DNA of 64,000 bases, taken from Allocatelliglobosispora scoriae (GTDB lineage: Bacteria; Actinomycetota; Actinomycetes; Mycobacteriales; Micromonosporaceae). This document shows, one piece after another, positions 41,443 to 49,547 of the stretch (positions are counted from its first letter, which is position 1; every line of letters starts with the position of its first letter). The stretch covers positions 2,666,001 through 2,730,000 of the forward strand of contig NZ_JACHMN010000003.1 of assembly GCF_014204945.1 (NCBI RefSeq), in the 5' to 3' direction. The notes below the pieces were generated by a model. It had not been told where the DNA came from. It saw only the letters and a list, made by a program, of their open reading frames with translations, and did no database searches. Both the position numbers and the translations under genes were made by a program.

Positions 41443-41471
41443 TTGACACCGCGAGGCTCCGCCCTTAACGT
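41443..41471 (+). promoter_or_regulatory. Sigma-70-type promoter for the GH43-like gene
   Basis: A perfect TTGACA (41443-41448), a 17-base spacer and TAACGT (41466-41471) form a consensus-like housekeeping promoter upstream of the gene at 41585. A LacI-type palindrome lies about 30 bases further downstream. Confidence 0.65.
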
Positions 41472-41502
41472 GCTCGCCACGAGCCGGAAACCCGATCTGA
41501 AT

Positions 41503-41514
41503 TGAAACGATTCA
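41503..41514. promoter_or_regulatory. LacI-type operator candidate
   Basis: TGAAACGATTCA is a near-perfect palindrome (one mismatch) around a central CG. It lies downstream of the -10 element, so a bound LacI-family repressor would block elongation or promoter clearance. The regulator is unassigned. Confidence 0.55.
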
Positions 41515-41584
41515 CAGGCGTGCCCGAGCTGTCGGCGCAGGTCAGTTCGTCGTGTCCGGACGGACCCATGTCGAGGAGGCGCAC

Positions 41585-43636
41585 GTGCACAGATCGGCCA
41601 TCCAGGTAGGACCGGCGGCAGGGAAGCGGGTGGCGTGGCTGCTCGCGCTCCTGCTGGCCGCCACGTTCGGCGCGTTCGCCGTGCAGGTGCCCGCGAGCGC
41701 GGCCTACACCACCACCGTGACCAACTTCAACACCGCCGGCCAGCAGGTGATCCGATTCGACACCGGGGGCAACGCGGTCGACGCGCACGACGGCGAGATC
41801 GCGGTCTTCAACGGCGTCTACTACCTCTACGGCACCAGCTATGACTGCGGTTTCCGCTGGCAGGGGCCGGGCGCGGCGTTCTGCGGGTTCAAGTCCTACT
41901 CGTCGCCGGACCTGGTGCACTGGACCGACGAGGGCCCGCTGTTCGACGCGGTCACGCCCACCTGGCAGACCAGGTGCAACGGCGCCACCTACGGCTGCTA
42001 CCGGCCCCATGTCGTGCGCAACGCGAGCACCGGCCTGTATGTGCTGTGGGTCAACACCTACGACAACAGCAACGGATTCCACGTCTTCACCGGCACCGCG
42101 CCGACCGGGCCGTTCACCGAGGCGGCCGTCCCCACGCTGGCGGTCAACAACGCAGCGCCCGTCGGCGGGGTCAACAACGGCGACCACGACGTGTTCGTGG
42201 ACGACGACGGCACCGCGTACCTGGTCTACACCGACTGGCGTACCGGTGGCGACCTGGTGATCGAGCGGCTCAACGCCGCCTACCTGTCGGGCACCGGCAG
42301 CTACACGCGGCTGAACCAGGGCTCGACCGAGGCGCCGGCCATGTTCCGGCGCGACGGGTCCTACTACGTGCTCTTCTCCGACCCGAACTGCGGCTACTGC
42401 ACGACCGGCACCTCCTATCGCCGCGCGTCGTCGCCGCTGGGCACCTGGTCGGCGAAGACGCTGCTGACCCCGAACTCGTGCGGCGGCCAGCCGGCGTTCG
42501 TCACGGCGATGCCGGTGACCGGCGGGACCTCGTACCTCTACGGCAGCGACCTGTGGAACAACGCCGCGCCGAACGAGGCCCTCGCCAACTTCTACTGGGG
42601 CCCGCTGACCTTCGCCGGGGACGGCTCGATCAACCCGATCGCCTGCCAGAACTCGTTCCCGCTGGCGCTGGTGTCGGGCTCGGCGGGCAGCGACCGGGAC
42701 CCGGCCGACCTGGACCGGACCGGCGGTGCCGCCGACTTCCGCAGCTACTGTGACATCGGCGGCTCGGTGCAGCGCGCGCAGACCTTCACCGCGTCGCGGA
42801 CGGGCACCCTGTCCAGCGTCTCCTTCACCAGCTTCCAGGCCGGCACCCCCACCGCCGGGCTCACCCTCGACGTCTACCAGGCCGACGCCTCGTCCCGGCC
42901 GACCGGCGCGGTGCTCGCCTCCACCACCGTCGCCGCCGGCTCGGTGGGCTGGTCGCCCCGCAACGTCACCGCCCGCACGTCGGTCGCGGTCACCCAGGGC
43001 AGCCGGTACGCGATCGTGGTGCGCTCGGCGACCACGGGCGGCTGCTACGGGCTGGCCTACAACGACTCCGCGCCCTACCCGGGCGGCGGCGGGGCCTACA
43101 GCAGCAACGGCGGCGCGACGTTCAGCGCCGAGGCCAACCGGACGCTGAAGTTCCAGACCACGATCGGCACCACCAACCTCGCCCCGGGGTCGGCCGTGTC
43201 GGCGAGCAGCTCCTTCGAGGGCTGCTGCGGCTGGGGCCTGGCGAAGCTCACCGACGGCCAGAACACCTCGACGCCGACCTCGGCCGGGTGGAGCAGCACC
43301 AACAGCACCGGCGCCAACCACACCGAGTCCGTGCAGCTCGACCTCGGCAGCTCGAAGGTCGTCAGCCGGGTGACGCTCCACCCCCGCAGCGACGCCGGAA
43401 ACGTCGGCGAGGGCTTCCCCGCCGACTTCCGCATCGAGGTCTCCGCCAACGGCTCGACCTGGACCGCGGTGGCCGTCCGCACCGCCTACCCCAAGCCGGT
43501 CAGCGGCACGGCCCAGGCGTTCGACTTCGGTGCGCAGACCGCCCGGTACGTCAGGATCCTCGGCACCAGCCTGCGCAACACCAACCCCAACGACCCCCTC
43601 TACCGCATGCAGTTCGCCGAACTCGCCATCTCCTGA
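41585..43636 (+). CDS. Secreted GH43-like glycosidase with C-terminal F5/8-type C domain
   Basis: The protein has 683 residues. The GTG at 41585 is chosen because GGAGG lies five bases upstream; the signal peptide ends near ASAAY. The five-bladed propeller (about 40-370) has NAVDAHDGEIAVFNGVYYLY, HDVFVDDDGTAYLVY and STEAPAMFRRDG, matching GH43-type Asp/Asp/Glu positions and resembling the exo-galactanase branch. A middle beta-sandwich (about 380-530) and a discoidin/F5-8C module (about 535-683, ending MQFAELAIS) probably bind carbohydrate. The precise activity is uncertain. Confidence 0.82.
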   Translation: MHRSAIQVGPAAGKRVAWLLALLLAATFGAFAVQVPASAAYTTTVTNFNTAGQQVIRFDTGGNAVDAHDGEIAVFNGVYYLYGTSYDCGFRWQGPGAAFCGFKSYSSPDLVHWTDEGPLFDAVTPTWQTRCNGATYGCYRPHVVRNASTGLYVLWVNTYDNSNGFHVFTGTAPTGPFTEAAVPTLAVNNAAPVGGVNNGDHDVFVDDDGTAYLVYTDWRTGGDLVIERLNAAYLSGTGSYTRLNQGSTEAPAMFRRDGSYYVLFSDPNCGYCTTGTSYRRASSPLGTWSAKTLLTPNSCGGQPAFVTAMPVTGGTSYLYGSDLWNNAAPNEALANFYWGPLTFAGDGSINPIACQNSFPLALVSGSAGSDRDPADLDRTGGAADFRSYCDIGGSVQRAQTFTASRTGTLSSVSFTSFQAGTPTAGLTLDVYQADASSRPTGAVLASTTVAAGSVGWSPRNVTARTSVAVTQGSRYAIVVRSATTGGCYGLAYNDSAPYPGGGGAYSSNGGATFSAEANRTLKFQTTIGTTNLAPGSAVSASSSFEGCCGWGLAKLTDGQNTSTPTSAGWSSTNSTGANHTESVQLDLGSSKVVSRVTLHPRSDAGNVGEGFPADFRIEVSANGSTWTAVAVRTAYPKPVSGTAQAFDFGAQTARYVRILGTSLRNTNPNDPLYRMQFAELAIS

Positions 43637-43650
43637 GACGGCGGAGCAGG

Positions 43651-43688
43651 TGTGCTCGTGGCGCCGGACATCCGGCGCCACGGGCACA
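43651..43688. terminator. Terminator after the GH43-like gene
   Basis: An 18-bp stem (43651-43668 with 43671-43688) with one wobble position and a very tight loop lies 15 bases after the stop codon. Confidence 0.8.
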
Positions 43689-43756
43689 CCGCCACGGCTA
43701 CCACTCCGATCGGAGTTGAGGGAATACCAGGTGGGCCCGGCCGGGTTGGCTTGATC

Positions 43757-44398
43757 GTGACGACATTTGGAATCATCGGAGCAGGCAATATCGGCAGCCA
43801 GGTCGCCCGGGCGGTGATCGCGCTCGGCCACGACGTGGTGATCGCGAACTCGCGGGACCCGCAATCGCTGTCCGCGCTCATCGACGACCTCGGCCCGTCC
43901 GCACGAGCGGCGACGGCGCAGGAAGCGGGAGCCGCAGGCGACGTCGTGGTCGTCACGGTCCCGCTCGGCAGATACCGCGAGGTCCCCGTCGAACCGCTGG
44001 CCGGGAAGATCGTCCTGGACACCAACAACTACTACTGGGAGCGCGACGGCAGGATCGACGAGCTCGACAGCGGCAAGGCGACCACCTCGGGCCTGCTGCA
44101 GGAGCACCTCCCCACGTCGAAGGTGGTCAAGGCGTTCAACCACATCGGCGCCGCCGACATCACCACCGACGGCTCCCCGTCCGGCACACCGGGCCGGCGC
44201 GCGCTGGCGGTCTCGTCGGACCATCCCGAGGCGGTCGCGTTCGTCGAGGACCTCTACGACCAGATCGGGTTCGACGCGGTCGACGTCAGCCCGCTGAGCG
44301 AGTCGTGGCGGGTCGAGCGCGACCGGCCGGCCTACGTCGTCAAGCAGGACAAGGCCGAGTTGGCGGCGAACCTCGCGAAGGCACCGCGCACGATCTGA
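43757..44398 (+). CDS. F420-dependent NADP oxidoreductase-like protein
   Basis: The protein has 213 residues and a GTG start. The dinucleotide site GIIGAGNIGSQVARA is near the N-terminus, followed by VVIANSRDPQSL, where an Arg contacts the NADP phosphate. KVVKAFNHIGA is a further family marker. Members move hydride between NADP and coenzyme F420 or act on related substrates. It stands alone between two terminators. Confidence 0.85.
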   Translation: MTTFGIIGAGNIGSQVARAVIALGHDVVIANSRDPQSLSALIDDLGPSARAATAQEAGAAGDVVVVTVPLGRYREVPVEPLAGKIVLDTNNYYWERDGRIDELDSGKATTSGLLQEHLPTSKVVKAFNHIGAADITTDGSPSGTPGRRALAVSSDHPEAVAFVEDLYDQIGFDAVDVSPLSESWRVERDRPAYVVKQDKAELAANLAKAPRTI

Positions 44399-44409
44399 CG
44401 CTCTCATGC

Positions 44410-44448
44410 GTCGGCGTGCCGGTCCGATCGTCGGACCGGCACGCCGAC
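44410..44448. terminator. Bidirectional terminator
   Basis: An 18-bp perfect stem (44410-44427 with 44431-44448) and three-base loop separate the oxidoreductase and the convergent subtilase gene. Confidence 0.88.
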
Positions 44449-44454
44449 CGTGGA

Positions 44455-47400
44455 CTAGCGCACCGCGTACGCCCTGATCACCGTCTCGGTGACCGTGTTG
44501 CCCCGGGAGTCGGCGGCCGTGGCCCGGAGCGAGACGAACCCGGCCTGATGCGGCTGCTGGAGCAGGACCCGCCACTGGCCGAGAACCTTCACCGCCGGCA
44601 CCGACCGCCACGTGGCGCCGTCATCGGTGGAGACCTCCACCGACAGCGACGTGATCGAGCCCGCCCCGGCCAGCCTGCCGACCCGCACCGGGACCACCTC
44701 GAAGCGACCCTTCCGCGCGGTGTTGGCGTCGTCGAGGTCCGGTTCGAAGCTCACCGACGACAGCGGCAGGTCGGCCATCTCGGCCGTGGTCGCGGAGTCG
44801 AAGGTCCAGACCGCCGACGACCGGGTCGACATCGGCGAGTTCCGCGTGGCCGTCGCCTCCAGCCGGTAGTGCCCCCTGCCTGCGGGGACATCCACGACGG
44901 CCCACGGCTCGGAGGTCTGTGCGACCAGTTTCCCGCCGCGGTAGAGCGCGAGCCTCGCGGTGTCGTAGGAGAAGTACCCGGCCCGTCCCGCACCGTCGCC
45001 GAAGAGCGCCGGCTGCAGGTACATCGTGTCGCCCTCCCGGACGAGCGGCATCTGCGACGCGAAGTCCTGGCCGACCGCCGGTCCGAAGACCCCCTGGTTG
45101 AACCGCTCCGTATAGGTGCGGCCCGGCCGGTAGTCGACCGTCGCGCCGAAGAGCGCGGTGATCGGTTCCCACGCCTCGGGCGAGGCCCACTCCGATGTCC
45201 AGGTGCCGACCGGCGCATTGGAGATCAGGTAGTCGGTGCGGGTCACCGGCAGCGGTTGCTCGATGCCGATGTAGGTCTGGAGGAACTCGCCGGGGACCGC
45301 CAGCGCGAAGCTCCGGCCACCCCTGGTGCCGGGCTGCGAGGCTCCGACGCCGGTCCGGATCGTCGCCACATCCCTCTGCGCGACGTGCCTGGTCAGGCCC
45401 GTCATCGCCGAGCCGCGCTCGATCAGGGCGACCGTATAGGTGAAGGGCGTCTTGTCGAAGGACCCCTCCGCGTCCGGGCGGCCGTAGACGGCCAGGAACT
45501 TGGAGGTCAGCTCGGGCAGGTCGCGCGGGCCCAGGTGCGCCGTGAAGTAGCTGCTGATGTTGCGGACGAAATACGTCTGGGACAGCCCGTAGCGCTCGCT
45601 GTTGTAGTCCACGATGTACAAGCTGGCCGACGGCTTCGCGGACGGGTCGGGCAGGGTGATGTCGAAGGGCTTGGCGAGCCGGGCGTCGAGCCGGATCGTC
45701 TGCGGCCCGCTGATCACCAGCTTCGGATAGCTGAGCACCGTGCGGATCCCGCCGCTCTCCGGGATGTAGGTGCTGGCGATGTAGGTGCCCGGCGGCAGGC
45801 GCAGGTCCATCTCGGCGCCGTCCACGTCGTACCACCGAGCGGTTTGGATGTTGACCAGGCTGGTGTAGGCGTTCTCCGCCGGCGCGCCGTCGCGGCCGTT
45901 GGCAGACAGGTGGATCGCGTGCTTGAGTTCCTCCCGCACGACGCCGAAGGGCGTCTGGACGCTGATGGCGCCGCCGGTGGCGCTGATCACGCCACCGATC
46001 CCGCCGGTGGCGCCGCCGCCCGCGCGGGTGTCCGAGGTCAGGGTCACCGAGGCGGTGCCGCCGGCGGGGATCGTCACCGACGGCGCGCTCAGCGAGAAGA
46101 TCCCCGCGGGCAGGTCGCCGGTGAGGGCGAGCTGCAGCGTCACCGCAGCCGTTCCCGAGTTGCGGTACGTGACCTCGGTGGTGACCACCGGGTCGTCGGT
46201 GTGCGGCCACTCCTGCAGCCCGAGGCTGATCGCGGCGGGGCTGGTGGTGACCTGCTGGGTGATCGCGCGGGCCACGTCGACCCGGCCCGCGCCCGTGCTG
46301 AAGACCCCGATCCCGGCGAGCGGTTTCGCCGAGGCCGTCAGCGCGGCCTTGAGCTGCGCGCCCGTCCAGCCCGGGTGGGCCTGGCGGAGGATCGCCGCGG
46401 CGCCCACGACGTGCGGTGTCGCCATCGAGGTGCCTGACAGGGTCGTGTAGGGCTCACCGGGCGTACCCAGCTCGCCGTCCTTGCTGTTGGCGGCGGTGAT
46501 CTCCGCGCCGGGAGCGCCGATCTCCGGCTTGAGCGTCGCGGCATCCGGGCTCGGGCCCCGGCTGGAGAAGTCGGCGAGCTCGTCGGTCTTGGTGGTCGCG
46601 GCGACCGCGAGCGCCGCGGCGGCGGTCGCCGGGGAGCCGACCGACTCGTCGGTCCCGTCGTTGCCGGCCGCGACCACGAACAGGGTCCCGAACTGCGCGG
46701 ACAGGTCGTCGACCGCCTGCTCCACCGGATCGATCTCCGGGGTGTTCGGGCCGCCCAGGCTCATGTTGACCACCTGGGCACCGGACTCCGCGGCCCACTG
46801 CATGCCGGCGAGGATCCACGAATCCGCACAGCCGTACAGGGTGCAGATCTTGCCGTCGAGCAGCGTGGAGCCCGGCGCCACACCCCTGTATCTCCCGGCC
46901 GAGGCGGCGCCGCTGCCCGCGATGGTCGAGGCGACGTGGGTGCCGTGGCCGACCCGGTCGAGGTCGTCCTCCTCACCCTCGGTGAAGTTGCGGTGGTCGG
47001 CGACCTTCCCGACCAGGTCCGGGTGGGTGGCGTCGATGCCGGTGTCGAGCACCGCGACCGTGACGCCGGTGCCGTCGAACCCCGTCGACCACGCGGTCGG
47101 TGCCCCGATCAGCGGCACGCTCACGTCGAGGCTGGGCTTGCGCAGGCCGTCCAGCCAGATCTTGCCCGGCGTCGCCGCACCGGCCGCCTTCCCGGCGATC
47201 CTCGGTCCGGCCGCCAGCGACGCACGGGTCGCGGGCCAGCGGGCGGCGAGCGTGTCCAGCGGTGCCTTCGCGGCGAAGCCGCGGACAGCGGGCAGTCTCC
47301 GCTCGGCCGTGAGCCCCGGCACGGCGGGCGCGCCCGAGACGATCAGCGGCATCACGCCGGGCCGCGCGGCACCGACCGCGAGCAGCTCCGTCACATCGAA

Positions 47401-47706
47401 CAGCCGCTTGTCGAGCCTGCCCGCGCGGACCAGGGGCAGCGCATCGCTGGGGATGACGAAGCGGTGCCCGGCATCGGCGGACCCGATGAAGTCGACGCCC
47501 GACCGGGGCGCGACCGTCACCTGTCCGTCCGGCCCGACGGTCACCCGGTCGCCGGTGATCAGCGTGACGACCTGCGTCGTCGCACCGACCCGCGGACCGG
47601 GCTGCACCGCCGGCCCGGCCGGCACCGCCGCCGCGGTCGCGCCGGGGAGACCCGCCAGGACCAGTCCGCCGACGAGCGCGGCGGACAACCATCTTCTGGA
47701 TCGCAT
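44455..47706 (-). CDS. Secreted S8-family subtilisin-like protease
   Basis: The protein has 1083 residues; the signal peptide ends near ATAAA. The propeptide region (about 40-185) precedes the catalytic domain (about 195-480) with D221 (VAVLDTGID), H254 (GHGTHVAS), oxyanion Asn region (VVAAGNDGTD) and S427 (SGTSMATPH). About 600 C-terminal residues are beta-rich accessory domains. This is the common large extracellular subtilase form of actinomycetes. The ribosome-binding site lies inside a strong hairpin. Confidence 0.94.
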   Translation of the reverse strand: MRSRRWLSAALVGGLVLAGLPGATAAAVPAGPAVQPGPRVGATTQVVTLITGDRVTVGPDGQVTVAPRSGVDFIGSADAGHRFVIPSDALPLVRAGRLDKRLFDVTELLAVGAARPGVMPLIVSGAPAVPGLTAERRLPAVRGFAAKAPLDTLAARWPATRASLAAGPRIAGKAAGAATPGKIWLDGLRKPSLDVSVPLIGAPTAWSTGFDGTGVTVAVLDTGIDATHPDLVGKVADHRNFTEGEEDDLDRVGHGTHVASTIAGSGAASAGRYRGVAPGSTLLDGKICTLYGCADSWILAGMQWAAESGAQVVNMSLGGPNTPEIDPVEQAVDDLSAQFGTLFVVAAGNDGTDESVGSPATAAAALAVAATTKTDELADFSSRGPSPDAATLKPEIGAPGAEITAANSKDGELGTPGEPYTTLSGTSMATPHVVGAAAILRQAHPGWTGAQLKAALTASAKPLAGIGVFSTGAGRVDVARAITQQVTTSPAAISLGLQEWPHTDDPVVTTEVTYRNSGTAAVTLQLALTGDLPAGIFSLSAPSVTIPAGGTASVTLTSDTRAGGGATGGIGGVISATGGAISVQTPFGVVREELKHAIHLSANGRDGAPAENAYTSLVNIQTARWYDVDGAEMDLRLPPGTYIASTYIPESGGIRTVLSYPKLVISGPQTIRLDARLAKPFDITLPDPSAKPSASLYIVDYNSERYGLSQTYFVRNISSYFTAHLGPRDLPELTSKFLAVYGRPDAEGSFDKTPFTYTVALIERGSAMTGLTRHVAQRDVATIRTGVGASQPGTRGGRSFALAVPGEFLQTYIGIEQPLPVTRTDYLISNAPVGTWTSEWASPEAWEPITALFGATVDYRPGRTYTERFNQGVFGPAVGQDFASQMPLVREGDTMYLQPALFGDGAGRAGYFSYDTARLALYRGGKLVAQTSEPWAVVDVPAGRGHYRLEATATRNSPMSTRSSAVWTFDSATTAEMADLPLSSVSFEPDLDDANTARKGRFEVVPVRVGRLAGAGSITSLSVEVSTDDGATWRSVPAVKVLGQWRVLLQQPHQAGFVSLRATAADSRGNTVTETVIRAYAVR

Positions 47707-47707
47707 G

Positions 47708-47760
47708 TGTTCCTCCCGTCAACGCGTCCACCCCGTAGTGGATGCGTTGACGGAGGAACA
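47708..47760 (-). promoter_or_regulatory. RBS-sequestering hairpin in the subtilase leader
   Basis: Arms 47708-47731 and 47738-47760 pair over about 23 bases with one bulge and one wobble pair, loop of six bases. The arm next to the ATG contains the GGGAGGAA Shine-Dalgarno sequence, so the folded leader would hide it. It could be a translational control element, or a transcription-factor palindrome. Confidence 0.6.
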
Positions 47761-47940
47761 TCGATCCCTCACCCCGGCGTTGTCCCAGCTGAATATTCCG
47801 ATCCGTTCGGTCCGTGACCGCTCGCCACTCGGACTTTTCTCCCTCCGGGTGACAACCGGCTCGCGATCGCCCAAAACCGCAGCACCCCGGCGGAGATCCC
47901 GGCTGAACTCGCCCGAACCCGTGCCGGCGCCCATCCCGCC

Positions 47941-48669
47941 CTATCGGTCGAGGTCAGCTCGGACCTCCTCGGGCGCACCGGGGTGCTGCCGCTCGGTGTC
48001 TGAACGCTCGGTGTCTGAAAAGGACCACGCTCCGGCCTTCGCGTCGGCCAGGCCGCCGGCGACCAGCCCACCCAGCAGCGCCGGGCCGTGCAGATCCGCG
48101 GTCACGGCCAGGCCGATGCCGACCCCGCCAACCACCAGTGGGTACGCCCACCGCGGCACCCGGTGCCGCAGGGCGATGATCAGGCCCGACGCGGCGACTG
48201 CGGCCGCATAGGACCACACGGCGTCGACGGCTGCCCCGACGAGCAGGAAGGCGTAAAGGGCGCCGATCGCGGCGGGCAGCGGATCGCGACCGCGCCACGC
48301 GGCCACGGCCATGCCGCCGACCAGGCCGCACAGCCCGATCGAGCTCCCGGCGCCGACGGTGTCGAACAGCAGCCCCCCGACCTGGCCGAGGGCGACCCCG
48401 CTGAGGAAGAACAGCACCCATCTGCCGGGGCCGACGACGCGCTCCGCCAGGCACCCCAGTACGAGGAGGAAGAGCAGGTTGCTGATGGTGCCCGGCACTC
48501 CGCTGTCCTGGACGAGCGAGGAGGTGGCGAGCCGCCAGAGCTGTCCGTCGGCGATGAGGGCGGGATCGCGCCGCAGGTTCGTCTCCAGGGCGGGGTAGGC
48601 GATCTGCAGCAGGCTCGGTACCGCGGTCAGCACGAACACGATCGCGGTGATGCGGGGGAATGGACGCAT
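47941..48669 (-). CDS. Rhomboid-family intramembrane serine protease
   Basis: The protein has 242 residues and six to seven hydrophobic segments. The catalytic dyad is S110 in GAGSSIGLCG and H194 in ADLHGPALLGG. The usual WR region is present as GQLWRLATSSLVQ. The C-terminal 30 residues are polar and cytoplasmic, with a short repeat SDTERSDTER. It cleaves membrane proteins; substrates are unknown. The gap to the subtilase gene holds that gene's leader. Confidence 0.87.
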   Translation of the reverse strand: MRPFPRITAIVFVLTAVPSLLQIAYPALETNLRRDPALIADGQLWRLATSSLVQDSGVPGTISNLLFLLVLGCLAERVVGPGRWVLFFLSGVALGQVGGLLFDTVGAGSSIGLCGLVGGMAVAAWRGRDPLPAAIGALYAFLLVGAAVDAVWSYAAAVAASGLIIALRHRVPRWAYPLVVGGVGIGLAVTADLHGPALLGGLVAGGLADAKAGAWSFSDTERSDTERQHPGAPEEVRADLDR

Positions 48670-48774
48670 GGGCGGAATCCTATGGGGACCGGACGTGACG
48701 GATCCTCCGTCACCGGGGACCGGCCGTGTCGCGTTCGCGGGCCTGCGGAAGCCGAGCGGCGAACACGGCGCCGG

Positions 48775-49431
48775 CTACCGCAGCTGGAGCCGAGGGTCTG
48801 CGAGCCAGTCGTGGTCCGGGTGCACGCGGGCGAGGAGCTCCGCCAGCGTCTGGCGCTGCGCAGCGGACATGTGCGGGAGGACCGCGTCGAAGTCCGCCCG
48901 ATCCTTCGGCCGGATGTGCTTGGCCTTGAACAGCAGGACGAACTCGGGTGCGAGATAGGGGACGCCGTCGCGGGACCGGTGGATGATCTCGCGGTAGGGG
49001 AGCCGGATCGACTCGTCGCGCCGGCAGATCCACGTGTCGCCATGGTGCGGTTCCCGGAAGACATCCACCAGGTAGCCGCCGGTCTCCGGATCGCGGAGCC
49101 AGGTCTGGTGGGTGGCGGCCAGCACCTCGGGCGAGGGGCTCTCCCAGATTCGGCCGCTGCCGACCGCGTCGAAGGCGTAGTGGGAGAGGCGGTTGCGGAT
49201 CTCGGGGAACCCGGCTGCGGGAACCGCGATCTCGAGATCGCCGTGCTGGCGTGTCTGCGCCCCGAGGAACAGGTCCAGCGCCCAGCCCGCGGCCACGTAC
49301 CAGGGTGTGGTGACGCCGGCCAGTTGGCGCGCAACCTCGTTCGGGGTCCAGCAGCCCGACCACCTGGCGGGGAGGGCGTCGATGTCGGCGGGCGACAGCT
49401 CTTCGCCGCCACCGGGCAGGTGCTCGCTCAC
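48775..49431 (-). CDS. Nucleotidyltransferase-like (aminoglycoside adenylyltransferase-type) protein
   Basis: The protein has 218 residues and a GTG start. The pattern WYVAAGWALDLFLGAQTRQHG followed by DLEIAVP fits the minimal nucleotidyltransferase fold (G-W then D-x-E) of lincosamide/aminoglycoside-type enzymes. Later, PEFVLLFKAKHIRPKDRADF is also typical. It may modify a small molecule or be an orphan toxin-like enzyme. It is the last gene before the CRISPR array. Confidence 0.78.
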   Translation of the reverse strand: MSEHLPGGGEELSPADIDALPARWSGCWTPNEVARQLAGVTTPWYVAAGWALDLFLGAQTRQHGDLEIAVPAAGFPEIRNRLSHYAFDAVGSGRIWESPSPEVLAATHQTWLRDPETGGYLVDVFREPHHGDTWICRRDESIRLPYREIIHRSRDGVPYLAPEFVLLFKAKHIRPKDRADFDAVLPHMSAAQRQTLAELLARVHPDHDWLADPRLQLR

Positions 49432-49547
49432 CGCCGGAACCTACCAGTCCGTGGAGGCTTGGTGCGTCCGATCGAGACAGCTGTAGGAACGGGCGACATC
49501 CTGGTCCGACCAGCATGAGCAGGCCATTCTCAGAGGCGTTCAGCTGG

